Positions 11,983-24,005 are shown, counted from the stretch's first letter. The stretch is 64,000 nucleotides of DNA from Mauremys mutica (GCF_020497125.1 NC_059075.1:30602003-30666002), one strand, 5' to 3'. Made by a program: numbers and translations. Notes: a model not told the origin generated them from the sequence alone.

Positions 11983-12332
11983 CATCTTCATCAGCAGCAA
12001 ATTGTATTTATTCAGCTGAATAAATACAATGTCAATTTTGTGTTATAATGTATGACACTTATATAAGTATTTCTCCCCAGGACTCCTAGGTCCGCACTGA
12101 ATATTATAGTGATGTGAGCCAGATAAGTACTTGGATAGAATACTCCCAGCTGCTGTAAAGTTAGTTAGTGGACGACAGTTTCTATTGCATCAGCAATGGT
12201 AGCTGAAAGAGGTTGCAGTTGGAATCCAGAGTTGCACAGACAACCACAATATTAATTATTTCAGTGTCTTGGGACATGCTTCTAGTAAAAGGGCATTGAT
12301 ATTATCCCATTGCTGTATGATATGAAATGGGG
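11983..12332 (-). repeat. Right arm of the long inverted duplication
   Basis: It is the mirror partner of 9819-10159. It contains a perfect 30-bp palindrome at 12001-12030, centred on CAGCTG with flanking tattta/taaata. The 1.82-kb spacer (10160-11982) contains no open frame with a recognisable domain. Confidence 0.85.
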
Positions 12333-12845
12333 ATCTCCAAATCCCTCCATATCACTGTTCCATTTCAGTGCCTCTCATGATGGCCTCTCCTGCTTTCTAA
12401 CTTTCTCACACACGTACAACACTTGCTAAAATAATTCCCTAGGTCCAGTGTTTGTAACTAGTTCCAGAGATCTACTTCTGACTACATGACTGAGCCCTGC
12501 TGAGGATTAGCCATGCTGCCAATTGCCTATGGCAGTAGCTTCTATTGTCTCCAGCTACCTCATTCCAATAAGGGGTTTAATTGCTCCTTCCCATTAGCCT
12601 GAAAGAAGGGTGCTTAGAATATCCATTGGCTTTAACCAGGTGTAGGATTGAGGGAAGCCATTAACACCTTCTAGAATAACAATATTATCAGCATTTTCTG
12701 ATTTTTCAAAGTTTTCCAGGCTTAGAAGGAAGAAAGAGAGGGTGATTGTTATGTCTATTTCTGACTACTCCAGAGGAGCTCAGATATAATGGTGGTGGGG
12801 CTCCTGGGTACCTAGGTAGATAATATGCCTCTCTCATGGTAATTG

Positions 12846-13420
12846 ATTTATGAATTTTAAATCAGAAGGGACCATTATGATAATCTAGTCTGACCTCCTG
12901 CATCGCACAAACTGTAAAACATCACCAATAATTTCTACATCAAGCCCCTGGTTTGTGACTGAGCTATAGCAGATCTATTACAGTGTCATTGCATTCCAGG
13001 ATATTCCAAGAATCCCATCTTGTGGGAATGACATGGGTTCTTTGTTCTTAGATGTATGACCGCAATTGCATATGTCTCTGTTAACACGGGTTGTTCCACA
13101 AGCTCACCTTACCAAGCAGTCTGTATAACTGACTTGGCCCTACCATTATTACTACTACATCAATTTGTGTCATTGGCCTTTTACCAATGATTTAATATTT
13201 TCTTCCAGATCATTAATAAAGTTGTTAAATAACACTGCACCGAGAACAGAGCTGTGCAGGGCCCCACAAGAAACACTCCCACTGTCTGATGATTCATCAT
13301 TTACAATTATTTTGAGATCTGTCAGTTAACTAGTTTTTAATCCATTTAATATGGGCTACATTGATTTTGTATAATGCTAAACTGACATTATCCTATTCTT
13401 CCGAACCCTTTTATCAGGGG
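12846..13420 (-). mobile_element. CR1 LINE fragment, antisense
   Basis: The plus strand begins with the complement of a CR1 3' end (cagaagggaccattatgat, then ctagtctgacctcctgcat). It continues at about 13190-13370 into a decayed antisense reverse-transcriptase region that parallels 48050-48220 (tcttccagatcattaataaa...ttttaatccatttaatatgg). The part between is shortened or diverged. Confidence 0.75.
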
Positions 13421-13764
13421 TTTTCTCTCTATGCTGTTGTGTCTTGTTATATTGTTGTTACAAGTGATCCTGGACCCAATCCTGTGTTCTTTGTGCACCC
13501 GAGGCCATAGAAATGAAAATAATCATCATGCATTCTGTTGAGGAGTAGCATCATTAGGGAGGGATGGTAGCAGCATCCTGTTTGATTGCTATGTTTTCCT
13601 TTTTATATTTACAACATATATATTTTTACATGCTTGCATGCATTGCTTTTTTAAATAAAAACCCAGTGAGTTAATGTTCATTTGAATTATGGACGTCAAT
13701 ACAACATTTTATTCATTATACTATAATGTTGATTTCCAAGGTACCAATCCCCACAGCAGCCCCG

Positions 13765-14105
13765 GGCCTCGATTCACAAAGGGGACTTAAGCACTGCAAC
13801 CCTCAGTGTCTCACCACCTAACTCTTTAGAGACGTTGCTGCCCAGTGTAATCCCTGGCCCTGAGTTACGTGCCCAAGCTCCCCTAGACAATGCATGGGGA
13901 GAGTTAGGTGCCTAAGAAAGAGATTCTCAGAAACCAGCACACATTGAGTAGAGAGCTGCCTAAGCTGAGCCAGGAGTAAAATGCAGAGGATTGAGGCAGT
14001 ATTTAAGGTCCAGATCCACAAAGGGACTTAGACACCTAACTTCCATGATCTGGGCTTTAGGTGCCTGTCTCTGGTCAGAGTTCTCCTGGAGTCAGGCACC
14101 TAAGC
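13765..14105. repeat. Palindromic repeat with ttaggtgcctaa motifs
   Basis: The region has recurrent cctaac/gttaggtgcctaag words and opposed gattcacaaaggggactta and ccacaaagggacttagac segments. This marks an inverted-repeat element or a composite of two. Family unassigned. Confidence 0.45.
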
Positions 14106-14439
14106 CAGGTCAGTCCTTTCTTGTGAAAAACCAGAGACACCCACCCCACCCAAATCCTGGTGGATAAGGCACTGACCTGAAATGTGAGACCTGTTTTCAA
14201 ATCCCTGCACTGCCTGATTTGGCTCAGAGACTTGAACTCAGGTATTCCATGTGGATGGGATATAAATACTGTGTGTAGCACAGAACAAGCAATAGTTATG
14301 CTGGTAGAGAGCCTTTGAACTTCGCTGAACTTTTGGAGGGGAACTTGACGCATAATAGCTGTGGATCCTCATTTACAGTTCGATCCTGCGTTCTGATGCA
14401 TCACTTGCATTGCCACTTACCATATCTTAGGAAATCAGC

Positions 14440-14610
14440 TCCTGCATTTTTTGAGACACGTGAGAGACAGTGCGGTCTAAGCGAAAGGATTGAGAGCAAG
14501 GAACTTCTGAGTCCTGAACTGTTCGGCCTCAATTTTTCCATTTGTAAAATGGGGATAGTAATGTTTATCCATCTTACAGGGTTCTATGAGGATTATCACT
14601 ATAATTAGTA
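14440..14610 (+). repeat. MIR/CORE-type SINE
   Basis: The 3' half reads ccatttgtaaaatggggata then ttacagggttctatgaggat, the conserved MIR tail; the 5' half is decayed. A second, antisense tail fragment lies at about 14740-14795. Confidence 0.65.
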
Positions 14611-14802
14611 TTACAGTATCACTTAGAGGGGCCATTCAAAAGCAAACCTCATTGTGCACAGGTGCTGAATAGAGGGGGAGAGAATTCCTGCCCTAAAGAG
14701 CTTGCAGTGTAAACAAACAAGAGAGACAAGTTGTGTGTGAGAGGAAATATTATTAGCCTCACTTTACAAATGGGAAGTGAAGCCCAGAGAGATTCAGGCT
14801 CA

Positions 14803-14886
14803 GATCCTCAAAGGTATTTAGGCATCTAAGGTCCATTGAAATAAATGCACATTAGATGCCCAATTACCTTTGAGGATGGGGCCTAA
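14803..14886. repeat. Short hairpin repeat
   Basis: The inverted ends are cagatcctcaaaggtattta and taccttt-type gaggatggggcc about 84 bp apart. It resembles the repeats at 26480 and 39175. Confidence 0.5.
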
Positions 14887-14889
14887 ATA

Positions 14890-17360
14890 AGTTGACCAAA
14901 ATAACAAGGGGACTGCACTAAAGCAGAGTATTAAGTCCATGTCCTCAAGTCCCAGTCCAGTGGCTTAACGACAAAACTCACCATCCCCTCATTAATTAGG
15001 TCATACTTTGTGAAGTATCTTGAAAGGAAAATCACTAGCAAAGTGTTAAGTATTATTGATTCTATATACATCATGATGTGTGGAGATAGCAGGAAAAAGC
15101 CCAGGGAGCACGCACCTAGCCCTTTGCCCTTGTATTGAGAATGGGATAGAAATAACATGCTCTCCAACTAGAAAAGGAAGTGACTTTCACAGAATGCGCT
15201 AGTTATATGACTTTTACTTTTAATTTTCCACTGTGCCAAAGGATGCCAAAGAATGTCCTTGGTGTGGTTGAATGTATTTTTCCTGCAGGTATTTAAGTCC
15301 AATGTATTCAGTATGGGCAACCTGTCTATGGGTCACTATGTTTTATAGGTAGTTTTTGCCCCGGTTGGTTTGCTTTTTCCCTATTAAATGTTTAACTTCA
15401 TCTTTATCAGAGCACCAATGTGAGAGATGATATGGCGTTCTCACTCCCTGTGCCTCTGTGCTAACAGGTGTGCTGCAGTGCTGCCAGTCCCTCTGCCCCT
15501 GCCATCTCCCTGCCCCATCTTCTTTCAAGGATATAGGCAATGGTTACCAAATTCCTGGGCAGATATTTTTCCCAGGGTATAACTGTCATCCATCACTTAA
15601 CAAGCCAACGCCATGTAAATACGTACTGGCAGACATGAGCATTACATATTATACTGGAATTACTCTATGTATTTGAACTGAGAAGGCAACTTGCCAAATA
15701 ATATTTATTTTATTCCACTGACTGGGGCTTTCAAAGTTTTAAATGTGCATCATCGGTGGGGCTTGCCCTGGAGGAAGCCAGCCAGTGAGGTGGAACGTAA
15801 AGTTGAATGTTTATATTAAGGCCTAATCCAGGCCTATGAAGCTGCACATAATGTTTACAATTTCCATGGTCCATTATGTTGCTGCCCCCTGCAGTTCATA
15901 CCTGCTTTCTGTGTGCAAGGCCAGCCTTACCATGCAAGTCAATCAGGTGACCCCCCCCCCCCATGGGTAGCAAAATATAAGGGGCAGCAAAATGTTTTGG
16001 GTGGGTGATTGCACACTAGTAGAAGTGGAAATTGGCCAGTTTTCCTAAGGTGGCAGAAGCATTGCTCATAGCCCTCACTGTCCAAATTTTGCTTTCAAAT
16101 GGAAACAGAGGTTGAATTGTCTCCTCTACCCCGGCGGAAGACTATGGTTTGAAAGTAAGCTAAGGACTCTTCCCAGTAGGTAGTGGAGACAACAGCAGTG
16201 ATGCCTTCATTTCTAGAAGTAGGTACATCCCATGTAACTCTTTAGCAATCTCCTCACAAGGCCAACGCATAGAACAGAGCTGATTTCAGAGCAGCCCGCT
16301 GCTTTAGGTGAAGGTAAGTCTTATACCTGCTTCAAGAACCTGAGTGTAAAGGGGTAGAGGAGCTACTGTGCATAAAGAATGAAGAGAAAACAGTGAAGGA
16401 AGATCAATATTGTTGTGTATTTGGTTGTTGTGGTAACAGAATCTTGTGTTGCTATGGCAACTGAGTTAGATTATTAGGGAATAGCCCAGCCAGTTTTGGC
16501 TGGCTGTTGGTTAGTTCTGTGAGTGGCAATAAAATGGCTGCTTCAAGGTTTACAGCTCTCTGTGTCTCCAGTGATTTCTTCCTAAACTATTGCCCCCAAG
16601 GATATAACAAATACTCTTCAAACACTATTTGCACCACATAATACCTTGAGATCCTCCTCCTGGCCGCACTTTGGACCACACAGTGCCTCTGCCATTAATG
16701 GCACTGGGAGTTGTGAGCATGGAACGAGGGCATGGCCTGAATGCAGCCTTTTGTGAGGCGCAGGGCCAAGCCTCGCCAAGAACTTACTGTGGGCAGCAGC
16801 AATCATGGCTGCTAGGGTCCCACGTTCCTGCCTTTAAAATAAAAAGCGGGAGTAAAAAACGGAATGCATTTTGATGAAAAACACATTACCATAATTATTA
16901 TCTGTATTTGGCTGGTACCCACAATGTGCAGTCTACGTGCAGAGGAATATACAAGCCCTACCCCAAGGGTTCTCAATATACTAAGACAAATAACATATGA
17001 TAGTTGTGGAAAGTGTGACCCCCAGCTTACAAGCAGATTTCAGTCATGACACAATAAAGTTGGGGTTAACAAAACAGCAAGGGAGGGTTTGAGGGAGTAG
17101 CACCAGTATGATGACATGATAACGCAGCAAAGGCCAGCGCACAGTATGATGGAATCAAGAATAATTTAAAAATCATCAATAAAACATAGATATCTCAGTT
17201 GGCTGAAAGAATGTCACCATTTATCATCTGACTATTCCATTTCTGATCTCTAGAGCCAAACGCAATGCCAGAAACACTAGGAAAGATATCAGACAAGGAG
17301 GGATTCAAATTGAACTTATGACTCTGAAAGGCATTTTTAATCAATCTTCTTTGTATGCTG
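14890..17360. other. Intronic DNA with a poly-C tract at 15950-15963
   Basis: It contains a run of about 13 C at 15950-15963. Otherwise I recognised no repeat, exon or RNA gene. Confidence 0.4.
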
Positions 17361-17384
17361 ATGTAGAGCAACAACTATAATTTT

Positions 17385-17690
17385 ACGTTCAGATGGTTAT
17401 GCCAGATAATTGCGTCAAGATTAGCGGAGGGTATCGCTGTGATGCCGCCTTCATATTTGTGAATCAGGCATTGAGTTGTTATATGTTCCGTGGTCTGTTC
17501 TGGGTGACCGCAGTTGCACACTGGAGAGTCTTTAATTTTCCATTTGTGCAGCAAGTATCTGCATCTGCCATGGTTTGTGCAGATGTGGTTTAGGGTTGCC
17601 CATGAGCTTCACAGAAAATCAAAGCCAGGGATCTTCTGCACTGGGTGTTTGTAACTTCTTGTGAACTCTATTTGACTTTCCAAACTTCAG
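17385..17690 (-). pseudogene. C-terminal remnant of a non-LTR retrotransposon polyprotein
   Basis: On the minus strand, starting near 17602, there is an open stretch of about 65 codons: WATLNHICTNHGRCRYLLHK, then a VCNCGHPEQTTEHI core, EGGITAIPSANLDAIIWHNH and a stop just after. The C-x-C-G ... Q-T-x-x-H-I ... C pattern following a W-x-x-L-N-R-like start is typical of the cysteine/histidine module after the reverse transcriptase in some LINE clades. A TGA lies three codons upstream of the W, and further upstream the frame is decayed. The clade cannot be named by eye. Confidence 0.7.
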
Positions 17691-17699
17691 AGTTGCAAT

Positions 17700-18582
17700 T
17701 GCATTGGTGAAGGTTAAACACATGAATCCAAAAGGGCTTTGGGACTTCAAGTGGCAGTGAGGGACATTGTTAAGGCCCTGGTGGATGTGGAGACGTTCAT
17801 TTTCTATGATCTGCTAGAATTCCCAAAGTGTTGAGGCATCGCAGAGAATGGATTGGGGAGCACCAGCAGCCAAGGTGTTGGGGTCAACTTGAGGGTTCCA
17901 ATAATGCAGTTTTTTAATCAATTAGGTTACAGTATCTCCGTTTATATGAATATCGAATTATTTGCAAACAAACAAATAACCCCAAAGAAGGTGGTAATAA
18001 AATGCCAAATGCATTGAAATCAGTAAGGCTAGTTAATGTTTTTTGAGTGAAACATTTTCCTATTAGAAAGACAAGTGAGTAAAGTAATACCTTTTATTGG
18101 ACCAACTTCTGTTGGTGAGAGAGAGATGCTTTCAAGCATACACAGAGCTCTTCTTCCTCTTGGAAAATAGGGTTTCACTGAAATTTTCAACCAGAAATCA
18201 GGGAAATTGAAATGAAATGTTTTGTTTTGGGTAGGTTGATGTTAGTCTTTGCAATGGAGCCACCAAAAATGTCTGGTGCGATGGAAATTCCATTTTTTTG
18301 ATCAACTCTAGGAAACAATCACTTTTATGGGATTGATCCTGCAGGGATCTGAGCACCTTCTGAGAGGTGTGGAGTACCTTCCCCACTGACTTCAGCACCT
18401 CGAAACTTGGAGTTTTCTATGAATTTCTGTGCAATGCCTCAAACATTGAGTATGTTCAACTTTCTTTGATTTCTTCTCAGAGTCATCCTCTGATATATTT
18501 CAAGTGTCCATACAATTAAAATAAACTCACCATTTGTTTTAATAATTATATAAAGCTTTGATGGTACATTTCTGTATTTCAG
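17700..18582. other. Intronic DNA before FBLN5 exon 5
   Basis: The proximal part may continue the decayed LINE. The last 40 bases give the polypyrimidine tract and the tttcag acceptor. Nothing else was recognised. Confidence 0.4.
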
Positions 18583-18705
18583 ATATTGATGAATGTGCTT
18601 CCGAGTCACACCAGTGTAACCCCACCCAGATCTGTATAAACACTGAAGGAGGATACACCTGCTCCTGCACTGAGGGCTATTGGCTCTTAGAAGGCCAGTG
18701 TTTAG
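18583..18705 (+). CDS. FBLN5: FBLN5 coding exon (equivalent to human exon 5): cbEGF-like repeat
   Basis: This exon encodes one complete calcium-binding EGF-like repeat of fibulin-5, a secreted extracellular-matrix protein that binds tropoelastin, LOXL1 and integrins during elastic-fibre assembly. It reads from the D of a DIDEC start to [13 protein letters not shown], 41 codons including the split D codon, and the six cysteines and the [12 protein letters not shown] core are intact. It is flanked by ttcag (AG at 18581-18582) and gtatgt (GT at 18706-18707), with phase 1 at both ends as is usual for EGF exons. Its length equals that of the human repeat beginning at residue 127. The four upstream exons (signal peptide, first EGF repeat with the RGD insert) were not found in bases 1-18580 and presumably lie outside the window. 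A hAT-type element begins 38 bases downstream of the donor. Confidence 0.97.
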
Positions 18706-18743
18706 GTATGTTCTTCTGGATTGTTGATATACATTCTCTAGAG

Positions 18744-19403
18744 TAGTGTTTTTCAAACAATGGGTTGCTACCCAGTAGCGGGTCGTGGCATGTAAGGCGC
18801 TGGGTTACCTTGCTCTGGTCAGCACCACCGACGGGGACGTTAAAAGTCCTGTCGATGGTGCTGCCCAGCTAAGGAAGGCTAGTGCCTACTTTTTCTGACA
18901 CCACGCTGTGCCCCAGAAGCAGCCAGAGGGTGGGGGGGCACAGGGCTCCGCGCTCTGCTCCTGCCCACAGCATCGGCTCCGCATGCACATTGGCTGGCAA
19001 CCAGCCATGGGAACTGAGGGGGGAAGGGCGGTGTCTGCGGGCAAGAGTCACTCGCGTCTGCCCAGGAGCCAAACATACCGCTGGCCACTTCAGGGGTGCA
19101 GTGTGGTCTGCGGTGCACACCGGCTGTGCTGCTGACCGGGAGCCACCAGAGGTAAGTCTGTGCCCCAATCCAATGCCCCAATCCCTTTTCACAAACCTGA
19201 AACCCCTTCCTGCATCCCAAACCCCTCATCCCTGGCCCCACCCCAGAGCCTGCACCTTACGCATCCTAACCCCCAGCATTGAGCCCCCCACAAACCCAGA
19301 GCCACTCCCACACCCCAACCCCCTCATCCCCAACTCCGTTGGGTCACAGGCATCAACAATTTTTTTCAACTGGGTCCCCAGAAAAAAAGTTTGAAAACCA
19401 CTG
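18744..19403. mobile_element. Non-autonomous hAT-type element just inside FBLN5 intron 5
   Basis: The ends tagtgtttttcaaac and gtttgaaaaccactg are inverted copies. The flanks ctctagag (18736-18743) and ctctacag (19404-19411) are an 8-bp target duplication with one change. The 660-bp body is GC-rich with a C-rich 3' half and produces several spurious frames. It begins 38 bases beyond the splice donor of the preceding exon. Confidence 0.85.
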
Positions 19404-19411
19404 CTCTACAG

Positions 19412-21445
19412 TGATTCTGGAAAATCAGTGTCCATCTGATTAACCGAATTCATTTTAGTCATAATTCTGGTCTCTTTCTGTCTCCCCAATGTTTTGATGA
19501 TAATTAAAGTTGGATTGTTATCATGGGTCTCCCAAATTCCATAATTTTCATATTTTCTTCTGTGTTCAAAATCTTCCATCGTTTTGGACAATTTAGGATT
19601 CTGGTGTGTGCAGATGGTGGTACAGAGCTGAACTGACATCACTGAGAGTCTTGGTCAAATACAGAGCTCAACCTTGACCTATGTGGAAAACTAACATCTT
19701 TCTTATTTGTTAAGTGCCAATAGTATGCTTGGCAAAAAGACTCCCACATGCAACAAAATGGCAATGCCATATGACTGGCATCCATGTTACTGACTGCCAC
19801 TATGAAAGCAGCCCCTTTTGTATGTTCTAGTTCATAAAAATATGACATACCAGCAACATGTGCTTTCCACATGGTCACAATCCTGACCTAAGGCGCTTAC
19901 ATTACTAGAGAGCAGGAGCTCAGTAACAATAACATCAAGAAACAGAGCAGTGAACCCACTGGAAAATCTTGGACACAAGCAAACATGTGAGTCTGAAACC
20001 AGCGCTGTTTCAGCAGATTCAGAGCTCTTCTCTCTGTCAGCTGCAGAGAGTCAATCTCTGTGTCTGCAGTGCCCTACAATGTGAAAAACCAATCCCTACC
20101 AAACAGCAACAGCAGCAAAGGTGCAAACTCTACCACTTCCCCCACCCATTCCCCTCAGTCAGTAGTCACAGGCACTGACATGGGCTTTAATTTTAGGCCA
20201 ATTCATCTAAGTCAGAGACATGACCAAATGTGTTTTTAATGTTCTTGTTACACTCTCTCCCTGCTTTTTTCCCCTCTCAGCACAGGCTGTTTGCCCATCT
20301 GTTCTCCAAAATGGGACTTCAGTGTCACTCCACCTCAGCTGGAAGGAGAATGGGATTTTCCTGCTCATTTTCCTTGGAATTTATTTCTCATCTCCTCCTC
20401 CTGTCTAGCAGTTGGAATGGAGGATTGCATGGCTGCTTTTTTAACTGCTGCTAAAAGCTGCTGTGTAACTCACCCGGGGGTGATATGAAGTTATCAAGTC
20501 CCCTGCACCTTTAATTCTAGAGCAGGTTCCTGTAACTCCTATTCTCCTAGAGACCTGGGAAGGAAAAGGCATAGTGCTAAATTCTCTGGTTTAGTAAGGG
20601 CCTCAGAAAACCCTATGTTCAGTGGAAATTGAGTAATTCTGCCTCCTGGGGTAGAAGATGTCACAGATAGGCCATTCAGGAAGCCTATGCACTTTCTGTG
20701 TGACTCCTCAGCATACCTCTTTAGGGGGGGAGTTGGGGCTAGCGAGTGATCTGTGATATTATGGATGCACTGGGTTAATCTTGTGCATGGGGTTGTGTGT
20801 GTGTTCTGCACCATGCCCCGGTATGTGATGATCCCCATGTAGTTCCCTTGTGCACAACCCAAGTACATGAGCTATGTGCAGGAACCAGGATTTGGCCCTG
20901 AGTCAGAATTCAAGCACTTTGGTGCTTGGTGTAAGTATCAGAGACCATAGCTGTTGCCCTGCTGAGGTGAGTTTGCCCAAGAGTATCTGTTTATGCTGTT
21001 TTAAAGAGACAATAACATCTCAGTGGTTGATTTAGGTAACTGTGAGTAAGGATGGGGAAGATCACCACAAAGCAATGCAGAGATGTAACAAGAAAAGCTG
21101 TGCTGAAAAAACTCCTCTGCATTTTTCCAAAAATGTCAAAGAGTCTTCTCAGTTCTCTACTTTTCCATAGGCCCTGGAGAATCCATTTCCACTGGGCACA
21201 TGGCAAAAAAAGAGATAATTTAAAAGTATTTGGAGGGCTGGGTTGAGTTTACAAAGGCAGTCTCTGTTGGTACATTTCTTCACTGTTAGTAAGAACAGCA
21301 CATCTGTCTAACCAAATTGTTGTTGTTGTTGCTATTTAACATTTAGCCAGTAAGTGCCAGCACAGTAGTTACACAGTGGTGCCAAGAGGAGCCAATCAGG
21401 AAAAGGGTTCCTACAAAAATAAAGTCCCTGGCTTGGAAACCTGTA
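19412..21445. other. Intronic DNA, nothing recognised
   Basis: No exon or named repeat was recognised. A short TTG run occurs at about 21318-21332. Confidence 0.4.
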
Positions 21446-21448
21446 GGT

Positions 21449-21582
21449 CCTGATCCTGCAAAGACTTAAGCATGTACTAAATTTTCAGTGCTGAGAGTGG
21501 TGCCACTGAGGAGAACAGGAGTACTCACGTGCTTAAAGTTGAGAATGTGTATAAAACTTTGCAGGATTAGGGCTTAACCTAT
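21449..21582. repeat. Hairpin repeat with tgatcctgcaaag ends
   Basis: The left end tgatcctgcaaagactta and the right end ctttgcaggattagggct are inverted copies about 130 bp apart, with cttaag and gtgcttaaag inside. It is a typical small MITE-like element. No target duplication was resolved. Confidence 0.55.
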
Positions 21583-22206
21583 CTAGCGAGACGTTTATAT
21601 GACACACCTGTCACTGGTATGTGGGTCATCTTGGTATTGGACTAAAACAGAAAATAAATCTATTAAAGGTGAAAATCAATGCCCCTTAATGCTTTTAAAC
21701 ATATTTCCATTACTTTTGTCCTGTTTAACCTAGCTTCCTGAGCCATTTCTTTGACAAAATTGCCACTCAAACCCAAAAACTTAAACCTGATAAACTGGAT
21801 ATAGCTAGCTAGCAGCTACCCAGTGTTGTCTATTCTTCATGGTCATATAAAATCACCTAAATATTCAAACTATTCAAATATTCCATTGTATAAAATAGTC
21901 TTTAACACCTAATTTCTGCTTTAAAATCCAAACCGGGAACATAACCAATTTGAAGTAAGACATCAGAGAATGCCTATATTATGCCAAAAAGTACATGATA
22001 AATGACAAACAATGAACTGCTATTTGTGCATTTATGTGTGACAGACAAAACTGAAACTATCAGTATTCTGATTTTCACATGTGTTGGAGCTTCTGGAGAT
22101 ACTTCTGATATAACTGATACCATAAATGGCAAATCCTGCTTTCCTTACTCACCTTAGTAAACAGATGGAAGACAAGAAGTCTAATTGGCTTTTGCCAGTG
22201 GAACTC

Positions 22207-22621
22207 CATTCACATCAAAGGAGTTGCACCAGCATGGAACTGGTATGGCAGAGAGAAGACTCAGGCCCAGTGGATATACCCTCGTGAGTAAGGGAGCAAG
22301 AGTCAACCTAGAAAATCAAATTCAGAAAATGCAGCTTTCAAAAGTTGCTGGAAACATGTGTGCAGGTTCTCATCGCCACTGGACATTCACATCAAAGGAG
22401 TTGCACCAGCATGGAACTGGTATGGCAGAGAGAAGACTCAGGCCCAGTGGCTATACCCTTGTGAGTAAGGGAGCAAGAGTCAACCCAGAAAATCAAATTC
22501 AGAAAATGCAGCTTTCAAAAGTTGCTGGAAACATGTGTCTTCTTTTCAGAGGTGGTCAGCACCCGCAATTTCCACTGAACCCCACGAATGCTGCAGGTTC
22601 TCATTGCCACTGGACATTCAG
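22207..22621 (+). repeat. 177-bp tandem duplication
   Basis: The unit beginning ttcacatcaaaggagttgca at 22209 recurs at 22386, a period of 177 bp, with very few differences. Copy 1 passes directly from aacatgtgt to gcaggttctc. In the downstream copy the same two words are separated by about 54 bp (roughly 22539-22592), so one copy lost or the other gained this segment. Because 177 is divisible by three, a 175-codon frame stays open across it, but no domain is recognisable. Confidence 0.9.
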
Positions 22622-22879
22622 CCAAGAATCACCCTCTCATTCAAGGAAGTGTTTGTTTGACTGGTTTTCTATGTCTACCTTAGTGTTTCACTGGCTGGAT
22701 GTTATCATTTAATATTCCACCACAGTGTCTTAGGGATGCAGTTTTGAGAAAGCTCAGGTCTGGTTATCCAAGTGCAAATTTGTTAAGCTTTCATCAAACT
22801 GAGTTATTTTTCCAGATCACCACAGACTTTTATATAATTATAGTTTTTCCAAACACAGCAGTGCTTTCCAGCTCAAACA

Positions 22880-22902
22880 AACAGAGAGAGAGAGAGAGAG
22901 AA
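22880..22902 (+). repeat. (GA)n microsatellite
   Basis: An uninterrupted run of about ten GA units. Confidence 0.95.
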
Positions 22903-24005
22903 GAATGAATAAACCATTCACCCATGACCTTGTTTACAGGAAGCACTCATATAGGGAACGTCTTCCAATACCGTCTTTCCCATCTGCTGTCACTACAAGG
23001 CTTGGGTTGTCACTAGAGATAGAAGTTGAATATCAGTGCAGTATTTGCTCTGAGAGCTTATTTGAATCACCCATAAAGAAAAATCTAAGCAGGGTCATAA
23101 ACTCACTATTGGAAGGATATGAAGTTTTGAGGACAGCCAAAAAACAAACTCCATAAATTAGAAGGCAGCTGATCCAAAAGAAAATGAATAGCCACAAAAG
23201 AGACAATTCATCAGGTGTTTTATTTCTGCTCTGAAGCAAGGAGTAAAGCTCTTCCTAACTTTCATAATCATGTTTATTAGGTTCCAGTGCCATCAGAGAG
23301 TACATTTACATTATGCTTGTGTCTTTCAGTCTTGCCTCTTGCTCATGACAGTCAAATGCAATGATTGTTAATGCTGCAGTTCAACAAAAAAACTGTTATT
23401 TTAGCGACACTATGAATTCTTATATTTTAAAGTTTCCTCATAAGCCAGTGAAAACAGCTCAATAAAAATAGTTTTTCAGGATGATAAAAATATTTAAAGA
23501 TTGCCACCTCTAAGACTAAAAGCAGCTTTTGGGGTTAAATTCTGCTCACCTTACTATGTAAGTAGCGCTGATATGTGTGTCTAAGTGACCAGGATTACAA
23601 CCTAACCATTACAAAAAAACAGTATAATGTTTTGGGCTATACTCTAATAGACACAAATCGAGAGTAGCTACGGAGGGTGTGTGACATGGGCTTTTTGATG
23701 ATGTAGCACATTGAGCAGAATCATTTACACCATGGAACCAATCAGCTCCCATAATTATATTTCAGCTATTTACAACAAAATGTATTGCTGTGTTGTCTTG
23801 GGGAGAGATGGACTTGAACAACCTTCCATCCAAATACTCTGGAATTTAGCTGTTCGAGTTCTGGAGTCAGAATATCATATATTAATCCCTTTCCCCCTCG
23901 CTATGAGTAAATTTTAGTCCTATGGTTATATGAGTTTATCTAATGCTATGTATGGCAATTACAACTACAATCTTGTCTGTACTTTGAATCTTCTTTTATT
24001 TTTAG
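22903..24005. other. Intronic DNA before FBLN5 exon 6
   Basis: No repeat or exon was recognised apart from the T-rich acceptor tract at the end. Confidence 0.4.

Noticed and set aside
1..18580. Search for FBLN5 exons 1-4
   Set aside because: I looked for the RGD-bearing NPVYRGPY-like segment, the ICRFGYQMDE-like segment and the first EGF repeat and did not find them. Absence by eye is not proof.
18882..19394. 170-residue plus-strand ORF next to FBLN5 exon 5
   Set aside because: It lies within the hAT element 18744-19403, and the proline-rich peptide comes from a C-rich tract.
22185..22712. 175-residue plus-strand ORF
   Set aside because: It is open only because a 177-bp intronic segment is duplicated in frame. 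The peptide has no recognisable domain.
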